Source: Ignatzschineria larvae DSM 13226 (lineage in GTDB: Bacteria; Pseudomonadota; Gammaproteobacteria; Cardiobacteriales; Wohlfahrtiimonadaceae). Taken from it: a stretch of 64,000 bases of DNA. Positions 39,384 to 50,126 of this stretch are shown one piece after another. A program made the translations under genes and the position numbers. The stretch lies in NCBI RefSeq assembly GCF_038500265.1, contig NZ_CP150637.1, forward strand, positions 1,327,501 through 1,391,500. Direction: 5' to 3'. Under the pieces are notes generated by a model that saw only the letters and a program-made list of their open reading frames with translations, ran no database searches and was not told the origin of the DNA. How positions within the stretch are numbered: position 1 is the first letter of the stretch; the number at the start of each line of letters is the position of its first letter.

Positions 39384-39555
39384 GTAGTAAATTGGGTTTA
39401 AGAAAATTGGTTTTTAAGCAGCTATTGCGGAGTTTTAAAAGAAGATAAAACTGTGCTAAACAACACTTGCATGGTGCCGGGTAGAACGGCTTCCGTACTT
39501 ATTACAACCGATGCGCCGGCATTTTAATAAGCTTATTTTGAACCGATATTGCTAT
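39384..39555 (+). repeat. Dispersed MITE-like element, copy 5
   Basis: This copy of about 172 bp begins GTAGTAAATTGGGTTTAAG and ends GAACCGATATTGCTAT. The internal ATGGTGCCGGG arm has mutated, while GCGCCGGCATT is kept. The rest of the 507-bp gap between yegP-like and asd contains only the asd terminator. Confidence 0.83.
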
Positions 39556-39607
39556 ACACTAAAACTAATCACCCCTAAAACCCAATTTAAAGGATTATTC
39601 TTATACA

Positions 39608-39641
39608 AAAGAAAAACGCTATTCCCTAAAAAATAGCGTTT
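39608..39641 (-). terminator. Terminator of asd
   Basis: The stem AAACGCTATT/AATAGCGTTT is followed on the minus strand by TTTTCTTTTG, about 75 bp after the asd stop. Confidence 0.82.
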
Positions 39642-39715
39642 CAAATTATCTTTTTTACACTTGATACTGATGCAGTCGGTAACTATTCATTACATTAATG
39701 TTTGAACAGTAACGA

Positions 39716-40855
39716 TTACAGATCCGATTCTCTCTCTAAAAGAATATTGAGCATTCTGCGAAGCGGCTCTGCAGCACCCCATAGCAACTGATCGCCTACT
39801 GTAAATGCGTTTAGATACTCATTCCCCAAATTCATCTTACGTAAACGTCCGACAGGGATTGTCAGCGTGCCTGATGTTGCTGCTGGCGTTAACTCTTGCA
39901 TTGTAATATCCCGATGATTTGGCACGACTTTCACCCAACGGTTGCTCTCTTTGATCATCGCTTCAATATCCGCCATCGGGATATCTTTGGTTAATTTCAG
40001 TGTTAAACCTTGAGAATGGCATCGCATTGCACCAACACGGACACAAGTCCCATCAATCGGAACTTGTCGTTCAAGTTGCAAGAGTTTATTACTCTCCGCC
40101 ATCGCTTTCCACTCTTCCCGGCTCTGACCATTTTCTAATTCTGAATCGATCCAAGGAATTAAGCTCCCTGCCAATGGTACGCCAAAACGAGATTTTGGAT
40201 AATGATCCATATCGAAAGAAGCGGTCACCCTCTGATCAATTTCAAGAATAGATTTGGCAGGGTTTTCTAGATCTGCCGCCACAAAACCATGAATCGCGCC
40301 CATTTGAGCTAAGAGCTCTTTCATATTTTGCGCCCCTGCCCCTGATGCCGACTGGTAAGTCATCGAAGTAGCCCACTCAACCAATCCCTCTTTAAAGAGT
40401 GAACCTAGCGCCATTAACATTAAGCTAACAGTACAGTTCCCGCCGATAAAATCTTTAACACCTTTTTCAAGGCTCTGATCAATAATATGTCGATTCACAG
40501 GATCAAGGATAATCATCGCGTGCTCTTTCATTCGAAGCGAAGAAGCGGCATCAATCCAGTAACCTTTCCAACCGCTATCCCGCAATGATTCAAAAACAGC
40601 CGCTGTATAATCTCCCCCTTGGCAACTGATAATAATATCCTGTGCCCGTAATGCTTCTAAATCATAGGCATCTGCAAGACCATTTTCCGTTGAAGCAGTG
40701 ACACCATCGATTTCAATCGTAGGCGCTTCGCCCCCAGCATTTGATGTTGAAAAAAAAGTGGTATGGATGCCGGCAAAATCATTCTCAACAATCATTCGTT
40801 CCATTAATACAGAACCCACCATGCCACGCCAACCGACTAAACCCAATTTTTTCAT
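39716..40855 (-). CDS. asd: Aspartate-semialdehyde dehydrogenase
   Basis: Asd reduces aspartyl phosphate to the semialdehyde that feeds lysine, diaminopimelate, threonine and methionine synthesis. The 379-residue protein has the NADP-binding opening [18 protein letters not shown]. The active-site Cys lies in [14 protein letters not shown], and [16 protein letters not shown] and [18 protein letters not shown] complete the family pattern. The length and wording are those of the proteobacterial Asd type. It lies downstream of leuB on the same strand, separated by a dispersed element. Confidence 0.97.
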   Translation of the reverse strand: MKKLGLVGWRGMVGSVLMERMIVENDFAGIHTTFFSTSNAGGEAPTIEIDGVTASTENGLADAYDLEALRAQDIIISCQGGDYTAAVFESLRDSGWKGYWIDAASSLRMKEHAMIILDPVNRHIIDQSLEKGVKDFIGGNCTVSLMLMALGSLFKEGLVEWATSMTYQSASGAGAQNMKELLAQMGAIHGFVAADLENPAKSILEIDQRVTASFDMDHYPKSRFGVPLAGSLIPWIDSELENGQSREEWKAMAESNKLLQLERQVPIDGTCVRVGAMRCHSQGLTLKLTKDIPMADIEAMIKESNRWVKVVPNHRDITMQELTPAATSGTLTIPVGRLRKMNLGNEYLNAFTVGDQLLWGAAEPLRRMLNILLERESDL

Positions 40856-40977
40856 GATTATCCTCTTTTTAAGACTGTTTATTATTTATTAAATTTATTC
40901 AATACCACAACTCATGACGACAGATACTGACACAAAAATGCTCAATATTCTCGTTTATGATGAATATTAAGCATTGT

Positions 40978-41106
40978 ATAGTAATGTCGGTTCAAAATAA
41001 GCTTATTTAAATGCCGGCGTATCGGTTGTAATAAGTAAGGAAACCATTCTATCCGGCATCTTGCAAGTGTTGTTTAAAATCATTTTTCTTAAACCAAATT
41101 GACTAT
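40978..41106 (-). repeat. Dispersed MITE-like element, copy 6 (internally deleted)
   Basis: This copy is in reverse orientation and only about 129 bp. It starts ATAGTAATGTCGGTTCAAA and ends CCAAATTGACTAT. The ATGCCGG and CCGGCAT arms remain, but about 40 bp next to the left end of the full element are missing. It is flanked as TATAGT...ACTATA, suggesting a TA duplication. It fills most of the leuB-asd gap. Confidence 0.83.
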
Positions 41107-41167
41107 ATCTTGTATCAACTATTCTAATCTTTGAATGTTCGACTTTAATACCGGCATTCAATCATGA

Positions 41168-42235
41168 TTAACCTAAGGCCGCAATCACCGCATCGCCCAT
41201 CTCTGAACAACTGACCACTTTTTCTGAAGCTGTCGCAATATCCTTAGTTCGATAACCTTGGCTTAATACTGATTTCACTGCGTTCTCTATTTCATCAGCA
41301 ATATCGTTTCGATCAAAGGTATAACGGAACATCATCGCGACTGATAAAATAGTAGCTAATGGATTAGCAATATTTTGCCCTGCGATATCCGGTGCTGATC
41401 CATGAATGGGCTCATAAAGCCCTTTATTGTTTTCATCTAAAGAAGCTGATGGTAACATTCCGATTGAACCGGTTAACATAGATGCTTCATCTGAGAGGAT
41501 ATCCCCAAAGATATTACCGGTAAGCATGACATCAAATTGTTTCGGCGCACGCACCAATTGCATTGCGGCGTTATCGACCAACAAGTGAGTTAAAGTCACA
41601 TCAGGGTACTCTGTGGCGACTTGCTTAACCACATCACGCCAGAGTTGTGTTGCTTCCAATACATTCATCTTATCGATTGAACAGAGTTGCTTATTACGCT
41701 TTTGTGCCGCTTGGAATGCCACATGTGCAATACGGCGAATCTCTGATTCCGAATAGATCATGGTATTAAAACCCACTAATTCCCCATTACGCTCTTCAAT
41801 GCCACGAGGCTGCCCGAAGTAGATATCCCCGGTTAATTCACGAACGATTAAAATATCAAGCCCGGCAACTAATTCATCCTTTAAACTTGAAGCGTGTGCA
41901 AGCTCTTTAAATACTTGTGCAGGACGAAGATTCGCAAAGAGATTCAATTCCTTACGGATCGCCAATAAGCCTTGCTCAGGGCGAAGATCTCTCGGCAAAC
42001 TATCATATTGTGGTCCACCTACTGAGCCTAAAAGAATGGCATCCGCAGCTTTGGCTTTCTCAGCAGTGACAGCGGGATAAGGGGCTCCATCTTTGTCTAC
42101 TGCAATTCCACCAATATTGGCATAATCGAGTGCGATATTGAGCGAATGCTTTTTCGCAACTGTCGTTAATACCCGCTCCGCTTGCCCGACAATTTCAGGC
42201 CCAATACCATCTCCGGCTAAAACTAATATCTTCAT
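41168..42235 (-). CDS. leuB: 3-isopropylmalate dehydrogenase
   Basis: LeuB oxidatively decarboxylates 3-isopropylmalate in leucine synthesis using NAD. The 355-residue protein opens [15 protein letters not shown]. It has [24 protein letters not shown], the substrate-binding [42 protein letters not shown] and [18 protein letters not shown]. The leuCD genes are not adjacent. Being upstream of asd on the same strand recalls the leuB-asd order seen in other gammaproteobacteria. Confidence 0.97.
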   Translation of the reverse strand: MKILVLAGDGIGPEIVGQAERVLTTVAKKHSLNIALDYANIGGIAVDKDGAPYPAVTAEKAKAADAILLGSVGGPQYDSLPRDLRPEQGLLAIRKELNLFANLRPAQVFKELAHASSLKDELVAGLDILIVRELTGDIYFGQPRGIEERNGELVGFNTMIYSESEIRRIAHVAFQAAQKRNKQLCSIDKMNVLEATQLWRDVVKQVATEYPDVTLTHLLVDNAAMQLVRAPKQFDVMLTGNIFGDILSDEASMLTGSIGMLPSASLDENNKGLYEPIHGSAPDIAGQNIANPLATILSVAMMFRYTFDRNDIADEIENAVKSVLSQGYRTKDIATASEKVVSCSEMGDAVIAALG

Positions 42236-42710
42236 CTTCCAATTCTCTTCTTTTAACTGATCTGTTTATCTATTTGTATTACCGCTGTTAATTTTTGTAA
42301 CTAACAAGCGATAATTCCCGATGATTATTTTGTGATAAGCGTAATTACACATAAACTGATGAGGTAGAACAATATTGCTCTACAACGTTTCCCTTACTAA
42401 TATGCCTCTAACGTCAACACAGATACAAGGGAAACTCTCTATTTATTGTAATTTATTGATCTAATAAGCTTAATCTTGTGGATTTTCGCTCATTAATCAC
42501 AGCAATTGATGACCATTTTGTGGTAAGTAGTTTTCAATATACGAAAAAGGAATCTAAAATCATAGCGCTATTTGGTTAAATAATTCACATCCTCTGATTT
42601 ATTTCCCTCTACTCTATCCTATTTTAGCTTTTTCCTCTGTATTGACTATTGTCAACAATCTACCCAACAACCTACTTGCCAACCAATCTCAATACCAAAA
42701 TACTCACCGA
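42236..42710. other. 475-bp intergenic gap
   Basis: No gene, element copy or RNA was recognised between the MFS gene and leuB, which lie on the same strand. A small dyad TTGACTATTGTCAA is at 42642-42655. The leuB promoter is expected in the left half. Confidence 0.5.
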
Positions 42711-43913
42711 TTATTTCTCGATCCCCTTCTTACGGAAGAAGATACAGAACATCACAAAGAGTAAAAAGCCATTCAACATTCCCCCCCAATAGATAGCACT
42801 GTAACTGCCAGTTAAATCGTACAGTAATCCTAATAGCGTCGGAATAAAGGCTGCAAAACAGTAACCTCCGAAGAGCATCATAGCCGTCCAGCTTGCAACT
42901 GCATTACCATCATTGACCTCATTAAAAGGTAGTAGCATCGTAATTGCAAAGAGCCCAGAGCTAATCAAGATACCCAAAATGGCCACTGCTAAATAGACCA
43001 ATATAAGAGAACTATTACCCAATAATAACAGTAACATCATCAGCATAATAAGTGTGATAGCCCCGATTGCCGTTGCTTTTAAACCAATACGAATCACAAT
43101 CATAGGAATTAAGAAGCTGCCAACAATTCCATTGAGGATAAAAAGATTAAAGAGCATATTGGCATGAAAACTGTCAATCCCCTTTTCTCCTAGAAAAGGC
43201 AGTAACCAAGCCACGTTGGTATAAAAAAGTCCAGACTGTAAGCCAAAGCAAGCAACCAGCATCCAAGCGCGTGGTTTATTCCATGGCATTTTAGCCTTAG
43301 GGGCACTCATTTGGCCGCCATCTTCACTCTGTTTAAAGAGATAAAAAGCCGCCCAAATACCTGATACCAATAAAATAGGAACTGCCCAAACTTCAAGTGT
43401 GATCGCCCAATCCCAACCTAAATATTGATTTAAAAATGAGCTACTAAAAGAGCCTAATACCCCACTAATGCTAATCCCAAAGGTATAGAAAATCATGCCA
43501 ACATTACTTTTATCCTTGAAATGTCGCTTCACGTAACCGGATAATAAAGGACCGGCAATCGCAATTCCAATGCCCATCAAAAAGGAAGAGAGAAAGAGCC
43601 AAGTCGTCGTATGAAAATAACTACGGGTAATAGTAGATAAACCAATTAAAAAGAGGCTAAGGGTAATCATGCGCTCCATTCCCAGCCGATTACTAAGTGG
43701 CGCTGCGAAGAGTGCAAAAACACCCATACAAATAATAGGAATCGTCACCAGAAAACTGACTACTGCACTAGATAAATCTAAATTATTGGCAATATCACTT
43801 AAAACGGGTCCCAAAGAGGTCAAAGTCACACGAAGCGAAGCAGCGGCTAGAAACACCAACCAAAAACAGGCTATCGGCACCATATAGGGCTTCGATCGGA
43901 CGGACGAATGCAT
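42711..43913 (-). CDS. MFS transporter, CynX/NimT-like
   Basis: This is a 400-residue inner-membrane protein with about 12 hydrophobic helices. The N-terminal region (FWLVFLAAASLRVTLTSLGPVLSDIANNL, then RLGMERMI) and overall layout resemble the cyanate/2-nitroimidazole group of the major facilitator superfamily. No cyanase or other enzyme gene is beside it, so the substrate stays open. Its 3' end lies about 475 bp from leuB. Confidence 0.85.
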   Translation of the reverse strand: MHSSVRSKPYMVPIACFWLVFLAAASLRVTLTSLGPVLSDIANNLDLSSAVVSFLVTIPIICMGVFALFAAPLSNRLGMERMITLSLFLIGLSTITRSYFHTTTWLFLSSFLMGIGIAIAGPLLSGYVKRHFKDKSNVGMIFYTFGISISGVLGSFSSSFLNQYLGWDWAITLEVWAVPILLVSGIWAAFYLFKQSEDGGQMSAPKAKMPWNKPRAWMLVACFGLQSGLFYTNVAWLLPFLGEKGIDSFHANMLFNLFILNGIVGSFLIPMIVIRIGLKATAIGAITLIMLMMLLLLLGNSSLILVYLAVAILGILISSGLFAITMLLPFNEVNDGNAVASWTAMMLFGGYCFAAFIPTLLGLLYDLTGSYSAIYWGGMLNGFLLFVMFCIFFRKKGIEK

Positions 43914-44017
43914 CTCATAACTCCTTTATTTTTATCTCTTAATTTCTACTTTTTATTGATTCTTTTGTAATGCGATTAGAATCAATGGATTCTAATATCG
44001 ATGAATATCAATGCACA

Positions 44018-44473
44018 TTAATGGCGCCCCGTATGACCAAAGCCCCCTTCGCCACGTTCGCTCTCTTCAAACTCTTCTACAAGATTTAATTGGGCTTGCA
44101 TCACCGGTACAATAATAAGCTGCGCCATACGCTCACCTACTTTAAGCGTGAAATCTTCTTTGCCACGATTCCATAAGCAAACCATTAATTCACCCTGATA
44201 ATCAGCATCAATCAAGCCCACTAAATTCCCCAAGACAATGCCATGCTTCACACCTAAACCCGAGCGTGGAAGCACCATGGCCGCATAGCGAGGATCTTTA
44301 AGATAGATGGCAATCCCTGTTTTTACGAAAAGGCTATCACCCGCTTTAATGATGGTATCTTCTGTAATCATTGCCCGTAGATCTAGCCCGGCTGAGCCTG
44401 CCGTTGCATAATTGGGTAGGGGAAACTCTTTCCCAATACGCGCATCTAAAATCTTAAAATCAACCTGTAACAT
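44018..44473 (-). CDS. dut: dUTP diphosphatase
   Basis: Dut hydrolyses dUTP to dUMP, keeping uracil out of DNA and feeding dTMP synthesis. The 151-residue trimeric-type enzyme shows the five motifs: [39 protein letters not shown] and the C-terminal [12 protein letters not shown]. It begins at an ATG with AGGA upstream. The neighbouring dfp gene, often found beside dut, is not here. Confidence 0.96.
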   Translation of the reverse strand: MLQVDFKILDARIGKEFPLPNYATAGSAGLDLRAMITEDTIIKAGDSLFVKTGIAIYLKDPRYAAMVLPRSGLGVKHGIVLGNLVGLIDADYQGELMVCLWNRGKEDFTLKVGERMAQLIIVPVMQAQLNLVEEFEESERGEGGFGHTGRH

Positions 44474-44895
44474 CCTATTTTCTCCTAATTCGTTAATCCT
44501 ATTCGCTTTTTACTTTTATTGCGCTTTTATTGCACTGTTAACGACTGTTTCAATAACCGCCCAATAATCCTTGTTGCAAAAAAGCAAGCTAATGAGATCT
44601 TTTCTTATTCGCTAGAGTATCTCACAAGCTTGCTCTTATCTTTGTGTAGAAAGTCATCAATTGTCGACATTTAAATATAAACTGTTCGACAACAACTAAT
44701 ACCTTATTGATCTATATAAAATTTTTAAAACATCTGAGCTAAATTTTAATTTTTTATCAATTCACTCTGATTATTTATATTTTTTATAATTATACGCTGA
44801 TCACTGCCTCAGTTATCCATTGATAACCTCTATTCTACTTATATTTCTGATAGTTATAATCCTAGTGTAATAGTCCTAGAATAATAACTTTAGAA
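44474..44895. other. 422-bp AT-rich gap
   Basis: No gene, RNA or repeat copy was recognised. The dut promoter should lie near its left end. Confidence 0.5.
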
Positions 44896-45861
44896 CTATG
44901 ACAATTTTGTTGAACGACGCGCATTCAAACGATCGTAATAATATTTGTCTAACACAGTTGTCGGCATCTCAAATTGACGTACTGATTCATAACTAGCCGG
45001 CGTTAATCCTAACACTGCAAAGTCATCACGCTTCGTTACTGAAGGTATTGCTGAGGTTTTAATCAAATTACGACTATAAGGGAATCGTGACATAAACCCT
45101 ATAAAGAGCGCGATAAAACTTGCAAAACTATTAGGAAAACCGATAATAGTCCGTTTTTTCGGGGTAATCTCTTTTGCGACTTTCTGCGCAATCTCCTTGA
45201 GTGTGTATCTCTCTTTACCCGCTAATTCAAAGCGTGTCTGCTCATAATCGTTGGCCAAAATCTGTAATACTGCATCTAAAATATCATTCACAAATACCGG
45301 CTGTACCTCTGCTTTCGCCATAGGTAAAAAGAGAATCGGCATTGTACGAACCCATCGGGCAATATGATAGGTAAAGCGATCTTCATATCCCACCACAAGT
45401 GAAGGGGCAATCACCGCTAATTCTGTCGTATGATTTTTAGCTAAATCAATCAGCGCCGCCTCCCCTTCCCCTTTGGTAGAGAGGAATATGCCGGGGGCAT
45501 CTTTACTTGCACCTAGTGCGCTGAAGTGAATCATCTTCTTCACACCCAAATCATTCGCAATTTCATAAATTTTAGTAGGATATGTCACATGTGCCTTAGT
45601 TGCGCGACGACGATTATTATCGAGCGTTCCTACAAGATTGATCACATAATCAGAACCAGCCATATGATGACGAATTAAAGCTTCATCTTCTAATTTACAC
45701 TGATCAATAAATTCCACGTAGGAATAACATGAAGCATCATTTTGTACATTAGGATCTCGTGAAAATACGGTGACGCGATAGCCATTTTTGGCCAATGCCA
45801 CACTCAAAAGAGAACCAATAAAGCCGGTGCCGCCGAAGATACTCACTTTTTTTCTATTCAT
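44896..45861 (-). CDS. NAD(P)-binding epimerase/reductase, NDUFA9-like
   Basis: This is a 321-residue atypical short-chain dehydrogenase. The nucleotide-binding loop VSIFGGTGFIGSLLSVALAK is at the start, followed by DYVINLVGTLDNNRR and KMIHFSALGASKDAPGIFLSTKGEGE. These match the complex I NDUFA9-like group, in which the catalytic YxxxK is replaced. The start MNRKKVS at 45861 has AGGAG upstream, and an open extension to 45957 does not. No respiratory complex I genes are near, so the role is open (perhaps quinone- or lipid-related). Confidence 0.87.
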   Translation of the reverse strand: MNRKKVSIFGGTGFIGSLLSVALAKNGYRVTVFSRDPNVQNDASCYSYVEFIDQCKLEDEALIRHHMAGSDYVINLVGTLDNNRRRATKAHVTYPTKIYEIANDLGVKKMIHFSALGASKDAPGIFLSTKGEGEAALIDLAKNHTTELAVIAPSLVVGYEDRFTYHIARWVRTMPILFLPMAKAEVQPVFVNDILDAVLQILANDYEQTRFELAGKERYTLKEIAQKVAKEITPKKRTIIGFPNSFASFIALFIGFMSRFPYSRNLIKTSAIPSVTKRDDFAVLGLTPASYESVRQFEMPTTVLDKYYYDRLNARRSTKLS

Positions 45862-46263
45862 CTCTGCTCCTGAATTAAAATAGCTACATAATTCTTTGAG
45901 TATAACAAATTCCCACTCATCATAGGACCTATTTTCATGATAAAAGATGAATATCATTATCAGCTATCACTATGAGATAGCACCAAGAGATATCCAATAG
46001 TGATAAATCTCGAATACACCTTGAATACATTGAATTCCTACTATAACTTCATACTACCTAATCTTGAGCCGTATCAAATAACCGATTCATATTTCTCTCT
46101 ATTTGTGCAAAATAATCTCAAATAGTATAAAGATCTCTTTGATCCGTCATTGAATAGCGTAAAATGCCGACATTATAAATGTTTAAATATTTAAATAAAT
46201 TCAGTAAATCTATAAACCACATATCACCCCCAAGAAAGTGATAGAAAATCATAAAAGGATTGA
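45862..46263. other. Divergent intergenic region upstream of glmM
   Basis: This 402-bp AT-rich region lies between divergent genes. No small gene or repeat copy was recognised. AAAAGGATTGA before 46264 is the glmM ribosome site. Confidence 0.5.
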
Positions 46264-47589
46264 ATGATGAGAAAATATTTTGGAACCGATGGAATTCGTT
46301 GTAAAGTCGGTGAATTCCCATTAACACCTGATTTTGCCCTCAAATTAGGGTTTTCTGCAGGTAAAGCTTTAGCGGAACAACATCCTAAAGCCACTGTCTT
46401 GATCGGAAAAGATACGCGTCTTTCTGGGGATATGTTTGAAACAGCCTTAGCAGCAGGATTAAACTATGCCGGCGTTGATGTTCTCCTTGCAGGTATTTTA
46501 CCAACCCCCGGAATTGCCCATTTAGTGATTAAGCATCAATTTTCTGCCGGAATTGTTGTATCTGCTTCTCATAATCCCTTTTATGATAATGGCATTAAGT
46601 TTTTCAATGAAAAAGGGGAAAAACTCGATGATACGTTAGAATCGCATATCGAAGCATTGATTGATATGCCAATGACCATGCCAGACAATGGTTCTATTGG
46701 CAGAACACAATATTTTGTAGATGGTGTTGCTGAATATATCGATTTTTGCCGAGCTAGTGCCGATAATCTCGATCTTTCAGGATTAAACATTGTTCTCGAT
46801 TGTGCCCATGGTGCCACCTATGAAGTAGCACCAACATTATTTAAACGATTAGGAGCCAATATTATTACTATCGGTACAGAACCTAACGGTACCAATATTA
46901 ATGATCATGTGGGCTCAACTGCGCCGGCAACCTTAATCGAAACAGTATTAGCAAAGAAAGCAGATTGTGGTATCGCTTTTGATGGTGATGGTGATCGACT
47001 ACTTATTGTCGATCATCAAGGCCGTCCGTTTGATGGTGATGATATCCTCTACCTCCTTGCGATTGCCAAAAAAGAGAAGCGCGTTGTGGGGACTATTATG
47101 AGCAATCTTGGTTTTGAACAAGCGCTCAAAAAAGCCGGCATTGAATTACTTCGCTCAAAAGTAGGTGACCGCTATGTTCTTGAGATGCTCAACGAAGAGA
47201 ATCTCACGATTGGTGGCGAAAATTCAGGTCATATTCTCTGCTTAGATCAACATTCTACCGGCGATGGTATTATTGCTGCGCTCCAAGCATTGCTATTTAG
47301 CCAAAAACTCGGTAAAAGCTTTGCCGAAATTCGCGATGAGATCCCTAAGACTGTACAAGTCATGCATAATGTTCGTATTGAAAAAGGCGCACTTTGGGAA
47401 AGTGATGCACTCAAACAAGAGGTCGCCGTTATCGATACATTACTTGCCGGTAAAGGTCGTATCCTTATCCGCCCATCCGGAACCGAACCTGTAGTACGCA
47501 TTATGGTGGAAAGTAGCGATCAAAATGAATGTGAGATCTATGTTGAACGCCTCAAAAAGGTGTTATTAGAAAATATGGTGCTTGCATAA
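46264..47589 (+). CDS. glmM: Phosphoglucosamine mutase
   Basis: GlmM converts glucosamine-6-phosphate to glucosamine-1-phosphate for peptidoglycan and LPS. The 441-residue protein has the family start KYFGTDGIRCKVGEFPLTPDF. The phosphoserine loop is VVSASHNPFYDNGIKFF (usually VISASHNP). The metal loop is FDGDGDRLLIVD. GGENSGHILCLDQHSTGDG and the C-terminal phosphate loop RPSGTEPVVRIMVE are also present. It ends in a strong terminator and is monocistronic. Confidence 0.96.
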   Translation: MMRKYFGTDGIRCKVGEFPLTPDFALKLGFSAGKALAEQHPKATVLIGKDTRLSGDMFETALAAGLNYAGVDVLLAGILPTPGIAHLVIKHQFSAGIVVSASHNPFYDNGIKFFNEKGEKLDDTLESHIEALIDMPMTMPDNGSIGRTQYFVDGVAEYIDFCRASADNLDLSGLNIVLDCAHGATYEVAPTLFKRLGANIITIGTEPNGTNINDHVGSTAPATLIETVLAKKADCGIAFDGDGDRLLIVDHQGRPFDGDDILYLLAIAKKEKRVVGTIMSNLGFEQALKKAGIELLRSKVGDRYVLEMLNEENLTIGGENSGHILCLDQHSTGDGIIAALQALLFSQKLGKSFAEIRDEIPKTVQVMHNVRIEKGALWESDALKQEVAVIDTLLAGKGRILIRPSGTEPVVRIMVESSDQNECEIYVERLKKVLLENMVLA

Positions 47590-47668
47590 ATAATCCTAGC
47601 GTTATCTAGTGTGATTAAACAGGTCAAACATCATCGATTAACTCTTTTCCAAACTTGTAAATTATCAT

Positions 47669-47705
47669 AAAGCCCCGGATCACTCTAGATGATTCCGGGG
47701 CTTTA
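47669..47705 (+). terminator. Terminator of glmM
   Basis: The GC-rich stem AAAGCCCCGGA/TCCGGGGCTTTA lies about 80 bp after the glmM stop. Confidence 0.85.
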
Positions 47706-47811
47706 CTCTATCTAGTACTTTTTTAGTCTTTTGATTTCAATATTTACGACTCTTCATCAATAATTCCCAAAGAAGATCAACGAACATCAAAGAATGAAAA
47801 TTAACCGACTC

Positions 47812-47885
47812 TATGACAAGAATATGACAAAATATCAGTCAAACACTAGTTTTGTTACACAATTGTCATAATTCAATTTTACACT
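47812..47885 (+). promoter_or_regulatory. phoB promoter with Pho boxes
   Basis: TTGTTACACAATTGTCAT at 47852-47869 is two 7-bp Pho half-sites 11 bp apart (consensus CTGTCAT). TACACT at 47880-47885 can be the -10 box in the usual place. A second pair, reading TTGTCATATTCTTGTCATA on the minus strand, lies at 47812-47830 in the opposite direction. Autoregulation of phoBR by phosphate starvation is inferred. The rest of the 370-bp gap holds only the glmM terminator. Confidence 0.7.
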
Positions 47886-47959
47886 TGAAGCCATCTATTA
47901 CAGCTGTATGACAAAATCAGATGGCAATTGATAATCACGAAATATATGTTGAGAGCACT

Positions 47960-48652
47960 ATGAAGAAAATTTTGATCGTTGAAGATGAACTTCCTATTTC
48001 AGAAATGATTGAACACTTTTTAACCAGCGAGGGATTCGATGTATCCCAAGCCTTCGATGGCCTTGAAGCGAAAGAGATTCTCAATTCTCAAAAGAAAATC
48101 GACCTCATCCTCCTCGATTGGATGCTTCCTAAGAAGTCCGGCATTGATCTCCTTAAAGAGCTCAAAGATAGCCGTAAAAATCGCCATATTCCTGTGATTA
48201 TGCTCAGTGCCCGCGCAGAGTTAGAAGACAGATTAGAAGGTCTTGATTCTGGCGCAGATGATTATCTCCCGAAACCTTTTGCAATGAAAGAGCTCCTCTC
48301 TCGCGTTAATTCTTTAATTCGCCGTATTGAAGAGTATGTCCCTGAAGAGAATCAGATTATTGAAGTCTCCGGCATTGAGCTTGATATTGATGCACAGCGT
48401 ATTGTCATCGGAGGTCAACCTTTGAATGTCAGTACCATTGAATTTCGCTTACTAGCTTTCTTTATGACTCACTTAGATCGGGTATATAGCCGAGGGAAAT
48501 TACTTGACCACGTTTGGGGAATTGATAGCTATGTAGATGAACGAACTGTAGATGTGACAATCGGCCGTTTACGGAAGATTTTAGAACAGACAGGACACCA
48601 TAAATTATTACAAACTGTTCGGGGCGAAGGCTATCGTTTTTCACCCTCATAA
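47960..48652 (+). CDS. phoB: Phosphate regulon response regulator PhoB
   Basis: PhoB activates phosphate-starvation genes after phosphorylation by PhoR. The 231-residue protein has a receiver domain (KILIVEDELPISEMIEHFL, phospho-acceptor Asp in LILLDWMLPKKSG, switch LSARAELEDRLEGLDSGADDYLPKPF). An OmpR-type winged helix follows (EFRLLAFFMTHLDRVYSRGKLLDHVWG, VDERTVDVTIGRLRKIL). The start MKKILIV at 47960 is preferred to an in-frame ATG 13 codons earlier. phoR follows 184 bp downstream. Confidence 0.95.
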   Translation: MKKILIVEDELPISEMIEHFLTSEGFDVSQAFDGLEAKEILNSQKKIDLILLDWMLPKKSGIDLLKELKDSRKNRHIPVIMLSARAELEDRLEGLDSGADDYLPKPFAMKELLSRVNSLIRRIEEYVPEENQIIEVSGIELDIDAQRIVIGGQPLNVSTIEFRLLAFFMTHLDRVYSRGKLLDHVWGIDSYVDERTVDVTIGRLRKILEQTGHHKLLQTVRGEGYRFSPS

Positions 48653-48836
48653 CCAACTTTATAGTTAATATAAGTATCATTTCATACTAGATAACCAATC
48701 TCATATCGAGAATGATCAATTCCCCTTTATTTCAATCTGCCTATTAAATATTCATAATGATGATGATTCAAACATTTCCCATCGTTTTCCATTATCTTAT
48801 AGGCAATATTTAATATTCATGAGGAAAGATGCTTAC

Positions 48837-50126
48837 ATGCTAGGCCATATCTCCATAAAACACTTTATTGTAGAACTGTTGCTCGCTGCATTACCGGCAA
48901 TTCTGCTCTCATTTATTGTTGGACATCTTTTTCTTTGGCTATTTCTGGAAACTCTATTCCTCCTTATTTGGCATTATCGGCAAGCCTATCGACTCTCTCA
49001 TTGGATTTGGGTGGATCATAATATCTATCCACCAGAAGGAAGAGGTGTTTGGCTGCGAATATTTCATGGTTTACGGCGTATGCGTCTAGACCAACGTAAA
49101 GAGCGAAATCAACTGCTAGAATTTATTAAGTATTTCCGTAAAGGTGCAGAATCAATGCCGGATGCAACCATTCTTTGTGATAAAGATGGCCGGTTAAACT
49201 GGTGTAACCCACAAGCAGAAGCGATGCTTAAACTCCGTTGGCCGCAAGATGAAGGGCAAAATATCTTTAACCTTATTCGTAAACCCGATATTGTCGAATA
49301 CTTTAAAAAAGGAGATTTTGATCAACCATTCCTCTTAAAGCATGATCAACGAGAACTAGAATGTCGCTTTTACTATCCCTATATCGAAAATAACCTACTG
49401 ATCATCGCTCGCGATATTACTGATCGTGAAATTGCCGAACGCACACGACAGATGTTCTTTGCCAATGTGAATCATGAATTACGCGTTCCCCTTACCGTCC
49501 TCAGAGGCTACGTTGAGATGCTTGAAAATAATCTCTCTGATGAAGAGAAAGAGAGTTTTGAAGGTAAAGCACTCTTACGAATGGAAGAGCAAATCGAGCG
49601 GTTACACGCGCTTGTCATTCAGCTAATGGCGCTCACTCGCTTAGAAACTGCGCCTAAAGAAGATCAATTTACCACCTTTAACTTTTCTGCCCTATTGACT
49701 TCAATCATTGAAGATTATCAACAAAATCATCCTGAAACACGCGCTTACATCACCAGCGACATCGCCCCTAATATCGAAATCTGGGGAAATTCAGAGCAAT
49801 TACGGCAGGTCGTGAGCAACCTCTTCTATAACGCAATCGAGCATAATCCGTCTGAAACACCCATTCATCTATCTCTCAAACAGCAAAATAACAGAGTAGA
49901 ATTCACCATTGAAGATCAAGGTGCAGGCATCCCTGCGATACACCTTCATAAGCTTACAGAGCGCTTCTACCGCGTAGATTCCTCCCGAAACCGCAACCAA
50001 TCCGGCGGCAGCGGCTTAGGACTTGCCATCGTCAAACACGCCCTTAACAATCATAACAGTCAACTACAAGTCAGTAGTGAAGTAGGTAAAGGCTCAAAAT
50101 TTGGGTTTGTATTGATAGGGGTTTAA
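48837..50126 (+). CDS. phoR: Phosphate regulon sensor kinase PhoR
   Basis: PhoR is the inner-membrane histidine kinase for PhoB and senses phosphate through the Pst-PhoU complex. The 429-residue protein has two N-terminal membrane helices with almost no periplasmic loop. A PAS domain follows (DATILCDKDGRLNWCNPQAEAMLKL). The H-box is FFANVNHELRVPLTVLRGY. The ATPase domain has N (NLFYNAIEHNP), G1 (EDQGAGIP) and G2 (GGSGLGLAIVKH) boxes. ATG 48837 is chosen because GAGGAAAG lies nine bases upstream. Confidence 0.95.
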   Translation: MLGHISIKHFIVELLLAALPAILLSFIVGHLFLWLFLETLFLLIWHYRQAYRLSHWIWVDHNIYPPEGRGVWLRIFHGLRRMRLDQRKERNQLLEFIKYFRKGAESMPDATILCDKDGRLNWCNPQAEAMLKLRWPQDEGQNIFNLIRKPDIVEYFKKGDFDQPFLLKHDQRELECRFYYPYIENNLLIIARDITDREIAERTRQMFFANVNHELRVPLTVLRGYVEMLENNLSDEEKESFEGKALLRMEEQIERLHALVIQLMALTRLETAPKEDQFTTFNFSALLTSIIEDYQQNHPETRAYITSDIAPNIEIWGNSEQLRQVVSNLFYNAIEHNPSETPIHLSLKQQNNRVEFTIEDQGAGIPAIHLHKLTERFYRVDSSRNRNQSGGSGLGLAIVKHALNNHNSQLQVSSEVGKGSKFGFVLIGV

